The translations under genes were made by a program, and so were the position numbers. From Clostridia bacterium (GTDB lineage: Bacteria > Bacillota > Sulfobacillia > SLMV01), in assembly GCA_003554565.1 (NCBI GenBank), contig PWGR01000222.1, forward strand, positions 1 through 9,830: a stretch of DNA of 9,830 bases. The letters run 5' to 3'. Positions 1 to 6,407 of this stretch are shown piece after piece; position 1 is the stretch's first letter, and each line of letters starts with the position of its first letter. Under the pieces are notes generated by a model. It made no database searches. It saw nothing but the letters and a program-made list of their open reading frames with translations, and was not told where the DNA came from.

Positions 1-151
1 CGTTCTCCGCGACTTCTCGCGCACGTCTAGCAGGAAAGACCACCGTCACCCCGAAGGATCGAGAGTCAGCGTCAAGAATTGAGCGAATATGAGGTGGATC
101 CACCACCGCTGCCCCGATGCCGCGGGCGGCCATGATCAGGGGGTATGATAG
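1..151. other. Left-edge segment, unassigned; possible - strand ORF end
   Basis: No + strand frame is open across this stretch: stops fall at 28-30, near 80-82 and at 90-92. The - strand is open from an ATG at 133-131 to the left edge (about 44 codons, beginning MAARGIGAAVVDPPHIRS), which could be the 5' end of a divergent gene. It has no clear Shine-Dalgarno sequence and I do not recognise the product. A perfect 12-base palindrome, GGTGGATCCACC, lies at 93-104. No convincing promoter for the downstream peptidase gene is visible. Confidence 0.3.
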
Positions 152-1636
152 ATGAGAATTGCCGTGGCTGGTTTTGCCGACGAAACATGCACATTTTGCC
201 TCGAACCGACAACCGAGGAACGCTTTGAACCCGCAGTCCAGCGGGGCGAGGAAGTGCTGGAAGAAAACCGGGGAATACCGAACTACATCAACGGATATAT
301 CCGCGCGGCCGAGGCGGAAGACGCCGAACTGGTGCCGCTGGTGTACGCAAAGAAAACCCCGGGTGGATTTCAAAGCTGGCTCACCACCAGCTGCTTTGAT
401 AAGTACGCCGATGAGATTGCCGAACGCCTGCGAGAAGCCGGGCCGCTGGACGGCGTTCTGTTGGCGCTGCACGGGGCCATGGCGGTAACCGGCGTGCCCA
501 AACCCGAGGCGGAACTCGTCCGCCGTGCCCGTGCGGCGGTGGGCGAGGATGTCTTTATCATGGTGACGCTGGATCTTCATGCCAATGAAGACCACGAACT
601 GACCGACGTCGCCGACGGAGTCTTTGTCATCAAGACCTACCCACACGTCGATACACAGGAAACCGGTGAGGAGGCTGCCCGCCGGCTGATTGAGTCTGTA
701 CGCGGCGACATTGACCCAGTCGTCGTCTGCCGCCGGCCGGGCATTGTGTCCGCCAGCATATTCCAGGCCACATCGTACCACCCAATGAAGGATCTCCTGG
801 AACGCTGCCGGGAATGGGAAGAGCAAGAGGAACAGCTCCTTTACTTGGCCGTGGCACCCGGGTATGCGTATGCCGACGTCCCCGACATCGGAATGTCAGT
901 CATTGCCGTGGCAGACGGCGATGAGGAACTGGCATCCAAGGCGGCGCAGGACGTCTCGGATCTCGCCTGGAGTCTGCGGCACTCCTTCGCGCGTGACCTG
1001 CCCAAACCGCCAGAGGCAGTGGCAGAAGTGATGCAGCTGGTTGAACAGGGCGAAAAGCCAGTGGTCATCGCAGACGGGGCCGATCGCATCGGCGATACCA
1101 CCCACGTGCTGCACGAGCTGCTGCGGCAGGGGGCAGAGAACTGGGCAATCCCGGGCATAGCGGACCCGGAGGCCGCCGAGAAACTGGAGGAGACGGCCTC
1201 CGTGGGAGACACTGTCACCCTGCGGGTGGGGGGATGGTATAACGAAACGTCCGGTGATCCCGTCGAGGTGACGGGCACCGTGAAGTTTATGGGACGGCCA
1301 CGCTATGAGCGGGTCGGTCCCATGGGCAAGGGATCTGTCGTACAGGATGGGTTCGTAGCCCGCCTGGACCTGGGTAACAATCGACATCTGGTGGTGTCGG
1401 ACCGCCTCAGGGGAGCGAACGACAGCGCCGGGCTGACGTCCGTCGGCATTGACGTGCAAAGCCTGGACATCATCGTACTGAAGGATCGCGTCCATCACCG
1501 GGCCTACTGGGATAATGTGGCCCAGGTAGATTACCCGATCAACGCACCCGGGATTGGATTTGCCGAGTTGAGGGAGCTGGAGTACGAAAACGTTCCTCCA
1601 AATACCTTCCCGGTAAACTACGACGGAAAAGAGTAG
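152..1636 (+). CDS. M81-family metallopeptidase, MlrC (microcystinase C)-like
   Basis: This 494-residue protein belongs by its overall layout to the MlrC family: an N-terminal metallopeptidase domain (about 1-290) followed by the MlrC C-terminal domain (about 300-485). MlrC hydrolyses linear peptides, classically the linearised microcystin tetrapeptide, but most relatives have unknown substrates. Visible signatures are LHGAM at 106-110, DLHAN at 141-145 and TYPHVD at 162-167. Asp141, His143 and His165 have the spacing of the zinc ligands known in MlrC. The C-terminal half shows ADGADRIGDTTHVL (308-321) and the typical ending region around LDIIVLKDRVHHRAYWDN. There is no signal peptide, so it should be cytosolic. 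The ATG has a good ribosome site, AGGGGG at 138-143, eight bases upstream. Unusual points: the family's HETNTF motif reads DETCTF at 10-15, and the C-terminal glycine-rich loop is reduced. A hairpin follows the stop and the next + gene is a peptide-type permease. Family assignment is confident; substrate is unknown. Confidence 0.92.
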   Translation: MRIAVAGFADETCTFCLEPTTEERFEPAVQRGEEVLEENRGIPNYINGYIRAAEAEDAELVPLVYAKKTPGGFQSWLTTSCFDKYADEIAERLREAGPLDGVLLALHGAMAVTGVPKPEAELVRRARAAVGEDVFIMVTLDLHANEDHELTDVADGVFVIKTYPHVDTQETGEEAARRLIESVRGDIDPVVVCRRPGIVSASIFQATSYHPMKDLLERCREWEEQEEQLLYLAVAPGYAYADVPDIGMSVIAVADGDEELASKAAQDVSDLAWSLRHSFARDLPKPPEAVAEVMQLVEQGEKPVVIADGADRIGDTTHVLHELLRQGAENWAIPGIADPEAAEKLEETASVGDTVTLRVGGWYNETSGDPVEVTGTVKFMGRPRYERVGPMGKGSVVQDGFVARLDLGNNRHLVVSDRLRGANDSAGLTSVGIDVQSLDIIVLKDRVHHRAYWDNVAQVDYPINAPGIGFAELRELEYENVPPNTFPVNYDGKE

Positions 1637-1641
1637 TTGAC

Positions 1642-1688
1642 GCGGGGCGGCCTCACCCTGAAGCATCAGCATTTCCCGGCCGCCCCGC
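1642..1688 (+). terminator. Terminator-like hairpin after the peptidase gene (no T-tract)
   Basis: GCGGGGCGGCC (1642-1652) pairs perfectly with GGCCGCCCCGC (1678-1688) over 11 bases with a 25-base loop, starting 5 bases after the stop codon. No run of T follows, so it is not a canonical intrinsic terminator. It may stop transcription in a U-independent way, or act as an mRNA-stabilising or processing element between the peptidase and permease genes. Nothing else was recognised up to 1918. Confidence 0.5.
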
Positions 1689-1923
1689 CTCCATCGCCCG
1701 TACGAAGTTGTTCTGCTGTTCATCCCCATCGAGGATCTTTCCTGGACTTTGCTGCTGCGGTCCCGCGGCAGCGTACTGCCTTTAGCTGTCTCTTCGAGTT
1801 GTCTGTTCACATACCCTGGAAAGGAAACACACAAACTGCCGCGAATAAAGGACATAGGAAAAGCTGGGAGATATGCTGCAGTCCGACCTGCAACAGCTTC
1901 TGACCCACCCGTTCCTGCATGAA

Positions 1924-1939
1924 AGGAGTGCAAACATTG
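1924..1939 (+). promoter_or_regulatory. Shine-Dalgarno AGGAG with TTG start that fixes the permease start
   Basis: AGGAG at 1924-1928 lies eight bases before an in-frame TTG at 1937-1939. The upstream in-frame ATG at 1919 has no ribosome site before it and would place the AGGAG inside the coding sequence. TTG at 1937 is therefore the better start. Confidence 0.65.
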
Positions 1940-3394
1940 TCAGACAAACGATTGTGGCTGGCAGCTTTCGCGCTGGCGATCATACTCACAGCGGCGCTGC
2001 TCCCGCCGCATCTGCTGACCGAAGCCGGCTGGCTCTCTGCCCTGCAGCGCGGGGCCCTGCACTCTTACGGCCCCATCCTGCTGTATCTGGGTGGGGTGGT
2101 GGCCGCCGCGCTGGCGACCGGGCATACACTCACCGCCGTGTTGAAGAGAACAGGCGCCCCGGGAGTTAGAAAGGGAGCACGTTTCGGTGCTCTGTGGCTG
2201 TCTCTGACCGGTCTGTCTCCCCTTCAGCCTGCAGCCGATACAGTCCTCAGCTGGGGGCTTTTATCCGTGCTTTTGGCATCCGGCCTGCGCCCGAACCCGG
2301 CGTTGTTCCTCATGCCCATTTTTTCGGTGATCTTCTTCGGCCTGGCGCTCGGGGCAGAGGTCTCACTGCGCGGGGGGCGCACCGGTGATGACGTGCCCAT
2401 GGGCGGGAGGCTCCGGGGACTTCTCTCGGAAGTCGCCCCACAGCTGGCGGGACGGGTAGTCTTGATGACCACGTTGATGACCGTGATCACGGGAGCGGGC
2501 CGTCGATGGATGGAACCCACGACGCCCGTACCGGACGGTCCCGTGTTGGACGGTCGTGAAATTTTTGCAGCTGTGGCAGCGATGCTCGTCCTGTCCATCG
2601 TTCTGTGGGCACTTGGAAGGAATGTACGATCGGGACAGCCGGAGACCGACGAGAGAACCGGCGTCAGGGTCAGCCCAGGAGCGGCCTGGATCCTGGTCGC
2701 TGCAGCCCTGCTGCTTCCCTTTGTGGGCGTGTTCATATCGGCCGATCCCCTGCACATGGACCTCGAGCACCGGTTGGCCGAACCCGAGGGGATCACCGGG
2801 AGCTGGGGAACAGACGAGTTCGGTCGCGATCTCCGCTCTCGAGTACTCGGCGCCTGGCAAAATGCCGTTCTGTATGGGGCTGGTGCTGCAGCTATGACTT
2901 TCCTTCTGTCCGTCCCGCTCTCTGTCGGCATCAGGCGGGAGTGCGGTCACTGTAGTGGCATTGTCGCGATTCTGGCCAGAGTACCACCCCCCATACTGTT
3001 TTTCGCCGGATGGGGAGCAGTTAGTGCCTTCAATGTACAGCATACGCTTGTGCCCGTGGCAGCAGGTGTGATCTTGACCCTTCTCCCGTCGGCCGCAAGG
3101 CTGATAGCTGGGGAAAACTCAACAGCTGCGGCTGGAGCGAGTCTGGTTCTCTCCGGTCTTCTTCTGATGCTGGGCTGGGATGTTGCCCTCGGCATCCTCG
3201 GTTTCATTGCACCTCCATCGCCAGCTTTCGGTGCCCTGATTGCAGGAGCCAGGATGCACGCCCCCGATGCGCCGTGGCTGATACAGTACACGTCTGCCGT
3301 CTTCCTCACCGCCGCCGTGCTGGGGGTGAGCGCCCTCTCTGCCCTGGTTTCGGCCTATGGTTTGCCGCGGCGGCACACTTACCTGCGGGGTTGA
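1937..3394 (+). CDS. Fused DppB-like/DppC-like peptide ABC transporter permease, divergent
   Basis: From the TTG start this is a 485-residue polytopic membrane protein with roughly ten to twelve hydrophobic segments. The second half matches the DppC/OppC type: GTDEFGRDLRSRVLGA at about 291-306 is the diagnostic HPLGTDELGRD-like motif that precedes the permease core. GFIAPPSPAFGALIAGAR at about 423-440, followed by APWL, matches the conserved FLGLG..PPTPSWG...APWL ending. The first half (about 45-235) has the order expected of DppB: a membrane segment near YLGG, a segment ending in PNPALFLMPIF (about 119-129), and a final segment after DGREIF. It would move peptides or similar solutes across the cytoplasmic membrane with ATPases not seen here. 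In neither half can I find a convincing EAA...G coupling loop, which is unusual. The fusion of two usually separate subunits is inferred from motif order and length (single subunits are about 300-340 residues). The upstream peptidase suggests a peptide substrate. A degenerating transporter is a possible alternative. Confidence 0.75.
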   Translation: MSDKRLWLAAFALAIILTAALLPPHLLTEAGWLSALQRGALHSYGPILLYLGGVVAAALATGHTLTAVLKRTGAPGVRKGARFGALWLSLTGLSPLQPAADTVLSWGLLSVLLASGLRPNPALFLMPIFSVIFFGLALGAEVSLRGGRTGDDVPMGGRLRGLLSEVAPQLAGRVVLMTTLMTVITGAGRRWMEPTTPVPDGPVLDGREIFAAVAAMLVLSIVLWALGRNVRSGQPETDERTGVRVSPGAAWILVAAALLLPFVGVFISADPLHMDLEHRLAEPEGITGSWGTDEFGRDLRSRVLGAWQNAVLYGAGAAAMTFLLSVPLSVGIRRECGHCSGIVAILARVPPPILFFAGWGAVSAFNVQHTLVPVAAGVILTLLPSAARLIAGENSTAAAGASLVLSGLLLMLGWDVALGILGFIAPPSPAFGALIAGARMHAPDAPWLIQYTSAVFLTAAVLGVSALSALVSAYGLPRRHTYLRG

Positions 3395-3406
3395 GTCACT
3401 GCAGCA

Positions 3407-3434
3407 GGGAGGTCACCCCTGAGGGCGGTCTCCC
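3407..3434. terminator. Hairpin between convergent genes (no T-tract)
   Basis: GGGAGGTCACCC (3407-3418) pairs with GGGCGGTCTCCC (3423-3434) across a CTGA loop, with two G-U pairs and one mismatch. It begins 12 bases after the permease stop and lies about 50 bases beyond the stop of the opposite-strand DUF4242 gene. It could serve both converging transcripts. No T-run follows on either strand. Confidence 0.45.
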
Positions 3435-3484
3435 CGCGGAGTGAAGCGTCTATCCAACACCCGCCACAATGCCTCTGATAGAAG

Positions 3485-3751
3485 TCATCCGGACTCAATT
3501 ATGCCTTCGGTCGGATCGAACAACCTGACCGGGTAGATATCATCGTAAGGGGTCTCTGTGGCCCGGAACCCCTCTTCCAACATTTCCTTGCTGGGCGATT
3601 CCCATTCGCAGAAAAACCTGCTGCTGAAAAAGTCACAGTAGGTGCGCTTCCACCGGACATCCGCGGGAATCTTCTCCGTCAGAGACCTGGTTGCCTGCAG
3701 CCACTCCTCCTCGGACAACGGCAAGGTGTGAACCACCATGAAACGAGGCAT
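3485..3751 (-). CDS. DUF4242-like small protein
   Basis: This 88-residue protein has the layout of the DUF4242 family: MPRFMVVHTLP at the N-terminus, a helix (about 12-27), VRWKRTYCD at 32-40, FFCEWESP at 46-53, a second helix, and YDDIYPVRLFDP at 69-80. The predicted fold is a ferredoxin-like alpha/beta sandwich. The best-studied family member I know of, SCO4226 of Streptomyces, binds nickel, but most members have no known role and I would not transfer that function. Cys39 and Cys48 are present. The ATG is preceded by a very strong ribosome site (GGAGGGAGGTG on the - strand). It stands alone: converging with the permease, and 329 bases from another small - strand gene of similar predicted fold. 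No signal peptide. Confidence 0.86.
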   Translation of the reverse strand: MPRFMVVHTLPLSEEEWLQATRSLTEKIPADVRWKRTYCDFFSSRFFCEWESPSKEMLEEGFRATETPYDDIYPVRLFDPTEGIIESG

Positions 3752-4080
3752 GCCCCACCTCCCTCCTCGTAGACATTTTGCTTCCTCAAAGGTCGGACGC
3801 TCAGAAAGCGCAATGCAACAGAAAAAGCGTAGAGAACCTTTCGGGGGCAGATGCCCCGCGCCGGGTGCAGACGCAGTCTGATAGACAATCCGTGCGCCCT
3901 TTCACGATGGGCCTTGCTATCGTGTTGTGATTGTGCCATCAGATGCTTCAGTGTGATAGCAGCCGGTGATTGCTACCCTTCCCGCTCAGGCCTCGGTCCT
4001 GTTTGCTTTCGACGCGACAGTATCTTGGCGCACTAGTTAGGAGCACCGAGACCGCCTGCCGCCGGTTTCTATGCCGTCCC
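3752..4080. other. Intergenic, no gene seen (3752-4080)
   Basis: About 330 bases separate the two small - strand genes. Open frames here are short and lack ribosome sites. A small GGGGC/GCCCC hairpin lies near 3844-3857. A 7-pair stem at 4048-4069 (GAGACCG/CGGTTTC) sits 12 bases beyond the stop of the next gene; it is imperfect when read on that gene's strand. I could not pick a convincing promoter for the DUF4242 gene. Confidence 0.4.
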
Positions 4081-4353
4081 TCAAGTAAGCATCTGCTTTG
4101 CCAGCTCGAGACCTTCTTCAGCAGCAATCGCCGGGGAGATGCTGACGTCGTAGACATCATTCCACGCACCGGTTACCTGCATCATGGCTGCAAAACTGTC
4201 AGCCGCAAATATACAGATGCTTTCCAGGTCAGGTGTGTGCAGCCAGTACTCCGCCTCAATCTCAATGCCTTCCGGTACTTCCCACTGCAGGCGACGCGCG
4301 ACTCTCTCCTGTTCGGTCCCCGACTTCACCTTGAACAGTGCAGCAAACAGCAT
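4081..4353 (-). CDS. DUF3303-like small protein
   Basis: This 90-residue protein begins MLFAALFKVKSGTEQERVAR and continues LQWEVPEGIEIEAEYWL, matching the DUF3303 pattern of an N-terminal strand (M-L-F...), a helix, then W..P.G......W. The middle SICIFAADSFAAMMQVTGAW resembles the family's 'valvE.dd..al.....W.D' segment, followed by DVYDVSISPAI. The predicted fold is a dimeric ferredoxin-like alpha/beta barrel, related in form to small mono-oxygenase- or muconolactone-isomerase-like domains, but no catalytic residue can be named. The start is supported by AGGAGAGG about seven bases before the ATG. A GC hairpin (GCCGGG/CCCGGC, 4388-4401) lies in its presumed leader. No function is assigned to the family; the neighbouring DUF4242-like gene has a comparable size and predicted fold. 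Confidence 0.82.
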   Translation of the reverse strand: MLFAALFKVKSGTEQERVARRLQWEVPEGIEIEAEYWLHTPDLESICIFAADSFAAMMQVTGAWNDVYDVSISPAIAAEEGLELAKQMLT

Positions 4354-5002
4354 GTGACCCTCTCCTTTCGCAATACGTTGTCATCCGGCCGGGCCCCCGG
4401 CAGCGCACAGCCAATGTACGTAAAACTGCTTCATGCCACAGAAAACGCCGGTAGGGTACGTGAATGGGAGGCCTACACTGTAATAGTTGTGTCGATAAAA
4501 TGGTAGGCAGCTGCATGACTGGTATTCGCCATGGTGCACACAATCCCTGTCGGCCATACTGTCGTAAACGGATTTATGAGGTCAATGTTTAGACTCGCTC
4601 TGTGCAGCGAGAATTGCGGAACTATCGCAACTCGCTTTTTCGAGGTAATTTGCGTATCGATCAGACACGATTACGCAGCAGATTCGAGAAACATGGTCAG
4701 GTGGCAGGAGGGAAACGCAGTGTAGTAAAGGCCAGGATCGGAAGAAGCGCATTTGGTAGGATGATTGTTCGTCCCGTCCCGGCTCTCTGACTGTGTGCAG
4801 CCTCAATGTTCGACCCCGTTTGAGCGACATGATCGATCCGCGGACCGGCTGCGTGAATGCTGGAATACGGTATAGATCCACCTCATCCTCCAAGCCGGGA
4901 GTCAGCACCGCGATAAACGGAGTGTGCCGGGAAAAGCCATCATGATGTAATAAGCCGTCATAAGAATCAGATCGAATCCTATGCAGCAGTACAAGTGTTT
5001 GT
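4354..5002. other. Long intergenic region holding an attenuator-like element
   Basis: About 650 bases with no protein-coding frame I can support. The longest open frames lack ribosome sites and have implausible composition. It contains the competing-hairpin structure at 4594-4640, listed separately. A weak -10-like TAAAAT lies at 4496-4501 on the + strand, with no good -35. A 10-base palindrome CATCATGATG occurs near 4939-4948. No clear terminator was found directly downstream of the - strand guanidino-enzyme gene, which ends at 5003. Confidence 0.4.
4594..4640 (+). promoter_or_regulatory. Attenuator-like element: competing hairpins ending in a T-tract
   Basis: Three short segments alternate: CTCGCT (4594-4599), AGCGAG (4606-4611) and CTCGCT (4631-4636). 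The middle segment can pair with either flank. Pairing 2:3 is extended by TTGCG/CGCAA (4614-4618/4626-4630) around a GAACTAT loop, giving 11 pairs with a 2-base bulge. It runs directly into TTTTT (4636-4640), the form of an intrinsic terminator on the + strand. Pairing 1:2 would disrupt it, as an anti-terminator does. No recognised + strand gene lies on either side, so what it controls is unknown. It could be the 3' end of a small RNA. Confidence 0.5.
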
Positions 5003-5878
5003 CTAATACTCCCGCAAAAGGGCCAGTGTCAGGCAGGTGGCCCCACCCTTCATACAGTGCGACAGCTCCTCACCACTGAAGACGGTGACCTCTGCACCGG
5101 CAGCCTCGAGATCCTTTCGGACTCCGGGGTAGTCTTTCAGCATCACGCACTTCCGTGGTGCCACCGCCAGTACGTTGGCTCCGAGCCCCATGTCGAACTC
5201 CTCATCCGGGACGTCAACAAATTCTACACCCTGCTCCTGGAGGAACTCCGCCGTTTCCACGGCCATGATTTTTCGGTGAGCCACGGCCAGGTCGTGATCC
5301 ACCAGGCTTATGAATGATGTCAGATGCATCACATCACCCGTTCCGGTCCAGTGCGGTACGGGCGCGGATTTCACCTCGACACCCATATCACCCATAAACT
5401 TGACGAATTCCGCCTGCCGGGCCGCATTCGTCCGATATGAGTAGCCCGCTAACACCAGATTTCTTCTCACCCACAAGAAGTCACCACCGTCTGCGGTCAT
5501 CGGTGACTGCATCCTGTAGATTATTGGAATGTCGAGGCCGCGGAGCCCCTCCACCATCAGGGAGCTCTCGGCCTGCCGTGAAGGCTTGCCCGACCTGAGA
5601 ATTACTGCTCCTTCATCCGTCAGGAGGGCCCGGTCGTGAGCGAAGATTGCGTCGAATGCAGCTTCTGAGTCACCTTCAAGATAGCAGACTTCGACTCCCA
5701 AATCCCGCAATATGTTCGCAAATTGCTCATGCTCTTTCTGTGCCTCCTGCAGGTCCGGCTTCCTGCTGAAGCCCCATTTTCCGTGCCAGTCTTCTTCCAG
5801 TTTCGTGTTCCAATCCGGTCGTCTCAACAGACATCTCTTCAGCGGTGCAACTGCAGACTGTGCCCCGTAGCTTCTCAT
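5003..5878 (-). CDS. Guanidino-group-modifying enzyme, DDAH/arginine deiminase superfamily
   Basis: This 291-residue protein has the order of motifs of the amidinotransferase/dimethylarginine dimethylaminohydrolase superfamily. These enzymes attack the guanidinium carbon of arginine-like substrates through a cysteine thiolate. Visible are FAHDRALL at 79-86 (substrate-binding Asp82), ADGGDFL at 129-135 (the EGGD-like loop, with Asp for Glu), LAGYSYRTN at 143-151, GDVMHLTS at 181-188 (probable catalytic His185), GANVLAVAPRK at 233-243, and GGATCLTLAL at 278-287 with nucleophile Cys282. Length is normal for a single pentein domain. No signal peptide is seen, so it is probably cytosolic. The ATG has AGGGAGG upstream on the - strand, about 11 bases away, and overlaps (ATGA) the stop of a possible 65-codon ORF. 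Hydrolase versus amidinotransferase cannot be decided from sequence alone, nor can the substrate (arginine, methylated arginine or another guanidine). Confidence 0.88.
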   Translation of the reverse strand: MRSYGAQSAVAPLKRCLLRRPDWNTKLEEDWHGKWGFSRKPDLQEAQKEHEQFANILRDLGVEVCYLEGDSEAAFDAIFAHDRALLTDEGAVILRSGKPSRQAESSLMVEGLRGLDIPIIYRMQSPMTADGGDFLWVRRNLVLAGYSYRTNAARQAEFVKFMGDMGVEVKSAPVPHWTGTGDVMHLTSFISLVDHDLAVAHRKIMAVETAEFLQEQGVEFVDVPDEEFDMGLGANVLAVAPRKCVMLKDYPGVRKDLEAAGAEVTVFSGEELSHCMKGGATCLTLALLREY

Positions 5879-6072
5879 CTACTCTGCGACCTCCCTGTCA
5901 ACTCCGCCTGAACCGATTTTGCAGCCGTTATGCTGTCGTCCACCGCCACTTGACCGCCCGTTTTCATCCCGTCACACTGCAGGGGTGATTTGCTTTTGAT
6001 CGCGGCATACGACGCGCGGCACCAGTTGCTGAGGTGATCCAGCAGAGCAATTATTTGCCTTACTGTGAGCAT
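5875..6072 (-). CDS. Possible 65-residue protein coupled to the guanidino enzyme
   Basis: Beginning MLTVRQIIALLDHLSNWC, this ORF ends in TGA that overlaps the ATG of the next gene as ATGA, the arrangement typical of translational coupling. The first 30 residues would form an amphipathic helix; the rest is polar. Codon choice is unremarkable. No good ribosome site precedes the ATG, and I do not recognise the protein. The ATGA overlap is the only positive evidence, so it may be a chance frame. Confidence 0.35.
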   Translation of the reverse strand: MLTVRQIIALLDHLSNWCRASYAAIKSKSPLQCDGMKTGGQVAVDDSITAAKSVQAELTGRSQSR

Positions 6073-6242
6073 GTGGCATACACATCGCTCACTTTCGCGC
6101 ACTGGGTCTCTAGATACGCCGTGATTGCCGTCAAATCCTGCCGATGACACCGATCGTCCGCCCGGTACGCATACAGCAACAGTGCACCTGACCCCATGAA
6201 ACGGCAAGATACTGGCGCACGAACACAGTTCGCCAACTCCGA

Positions 6243-6407
6243 TCAGCAGCTGTCTTTGGAGGGCCGGCCGGTTCGCCGCTTGTGCGGGCAGATTGATCCC
6301 AAATCTGCTGACTCAGTTCTACTATCATATATGACTGGCAAGACGAACACGTGGTCATGATGGACAGGACAGGTGTACACTCTGAGGTATTCGACTTCCT
6401 TATCCAT
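6243..6407 (-). CDS. Possible 54-residue Cys/His-rich protein
   Basis: This short frame starts MDKEVEYLRVYTCPVHHDH and ends ICPHKRRTGRPSKDSC. It contains CPVH (12-15), a nearby HxH, and CPH (40-42; I numbered the Met as 1). Paired C-x2-H/C-x-H elements could bind a metal, like a small zinc-ribbon or knuckle. The alternation of hydrophobic residues in VFVLPVIYD suggests a beta strand. There is no strong ribosome site (only GTGGG directly before the ATG), and I know no family for it. It sits 170 bases upstream of the 65-codon ORF on the same strand. Confidence 0.3.
   Translation of the reverse strand: MDKEVEYLRVYTCPVHHDHVFVLPVIYDSRTESADLGSICPHKRRTGRPSKDSC

Noticed and set aside
896..1933. 345-codon open frame on the - strand across the peptidase gene
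   Set aside because: It is the antisense shadow of a well-supported metallopeptidase gene, kept open by high GC; no ribosome site and no protein-like motifs.
2224..3043. Two long - strand open frames (235 and 226 codons) opposite the permease gene
   Set aside because: Antisense to recognised DppC-like motifs, with Ser/Arg/Pro-rich composition typical of shadow frames.
4531..4725. 64-codon + strand ORF spanning the attenuator-like element
   Set aside because: No ribosome site before the ATG and it crosses the hairpins; not supported as coding.
4801..4830. GTTCGACCCC resembling a tRNA T-loop
   Set aside because: The flanking bases do not form a T-stem, and no acceptor, D or anticodon arm could be built around it.
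92..4886. 12-base identity GATCCACCTCAT between the left edge (- strand) and about 4875-4886 (+ strand)
   Set aside because: Several 12-base matches are expected by chance in a window of this size when both strands are compared.
4582..4908. 108-codon - strand ORF downstream of the guanidino enzyme
   Set aside because: No ribosome site or recognisable motif, and it covers the attenuator-like structure.
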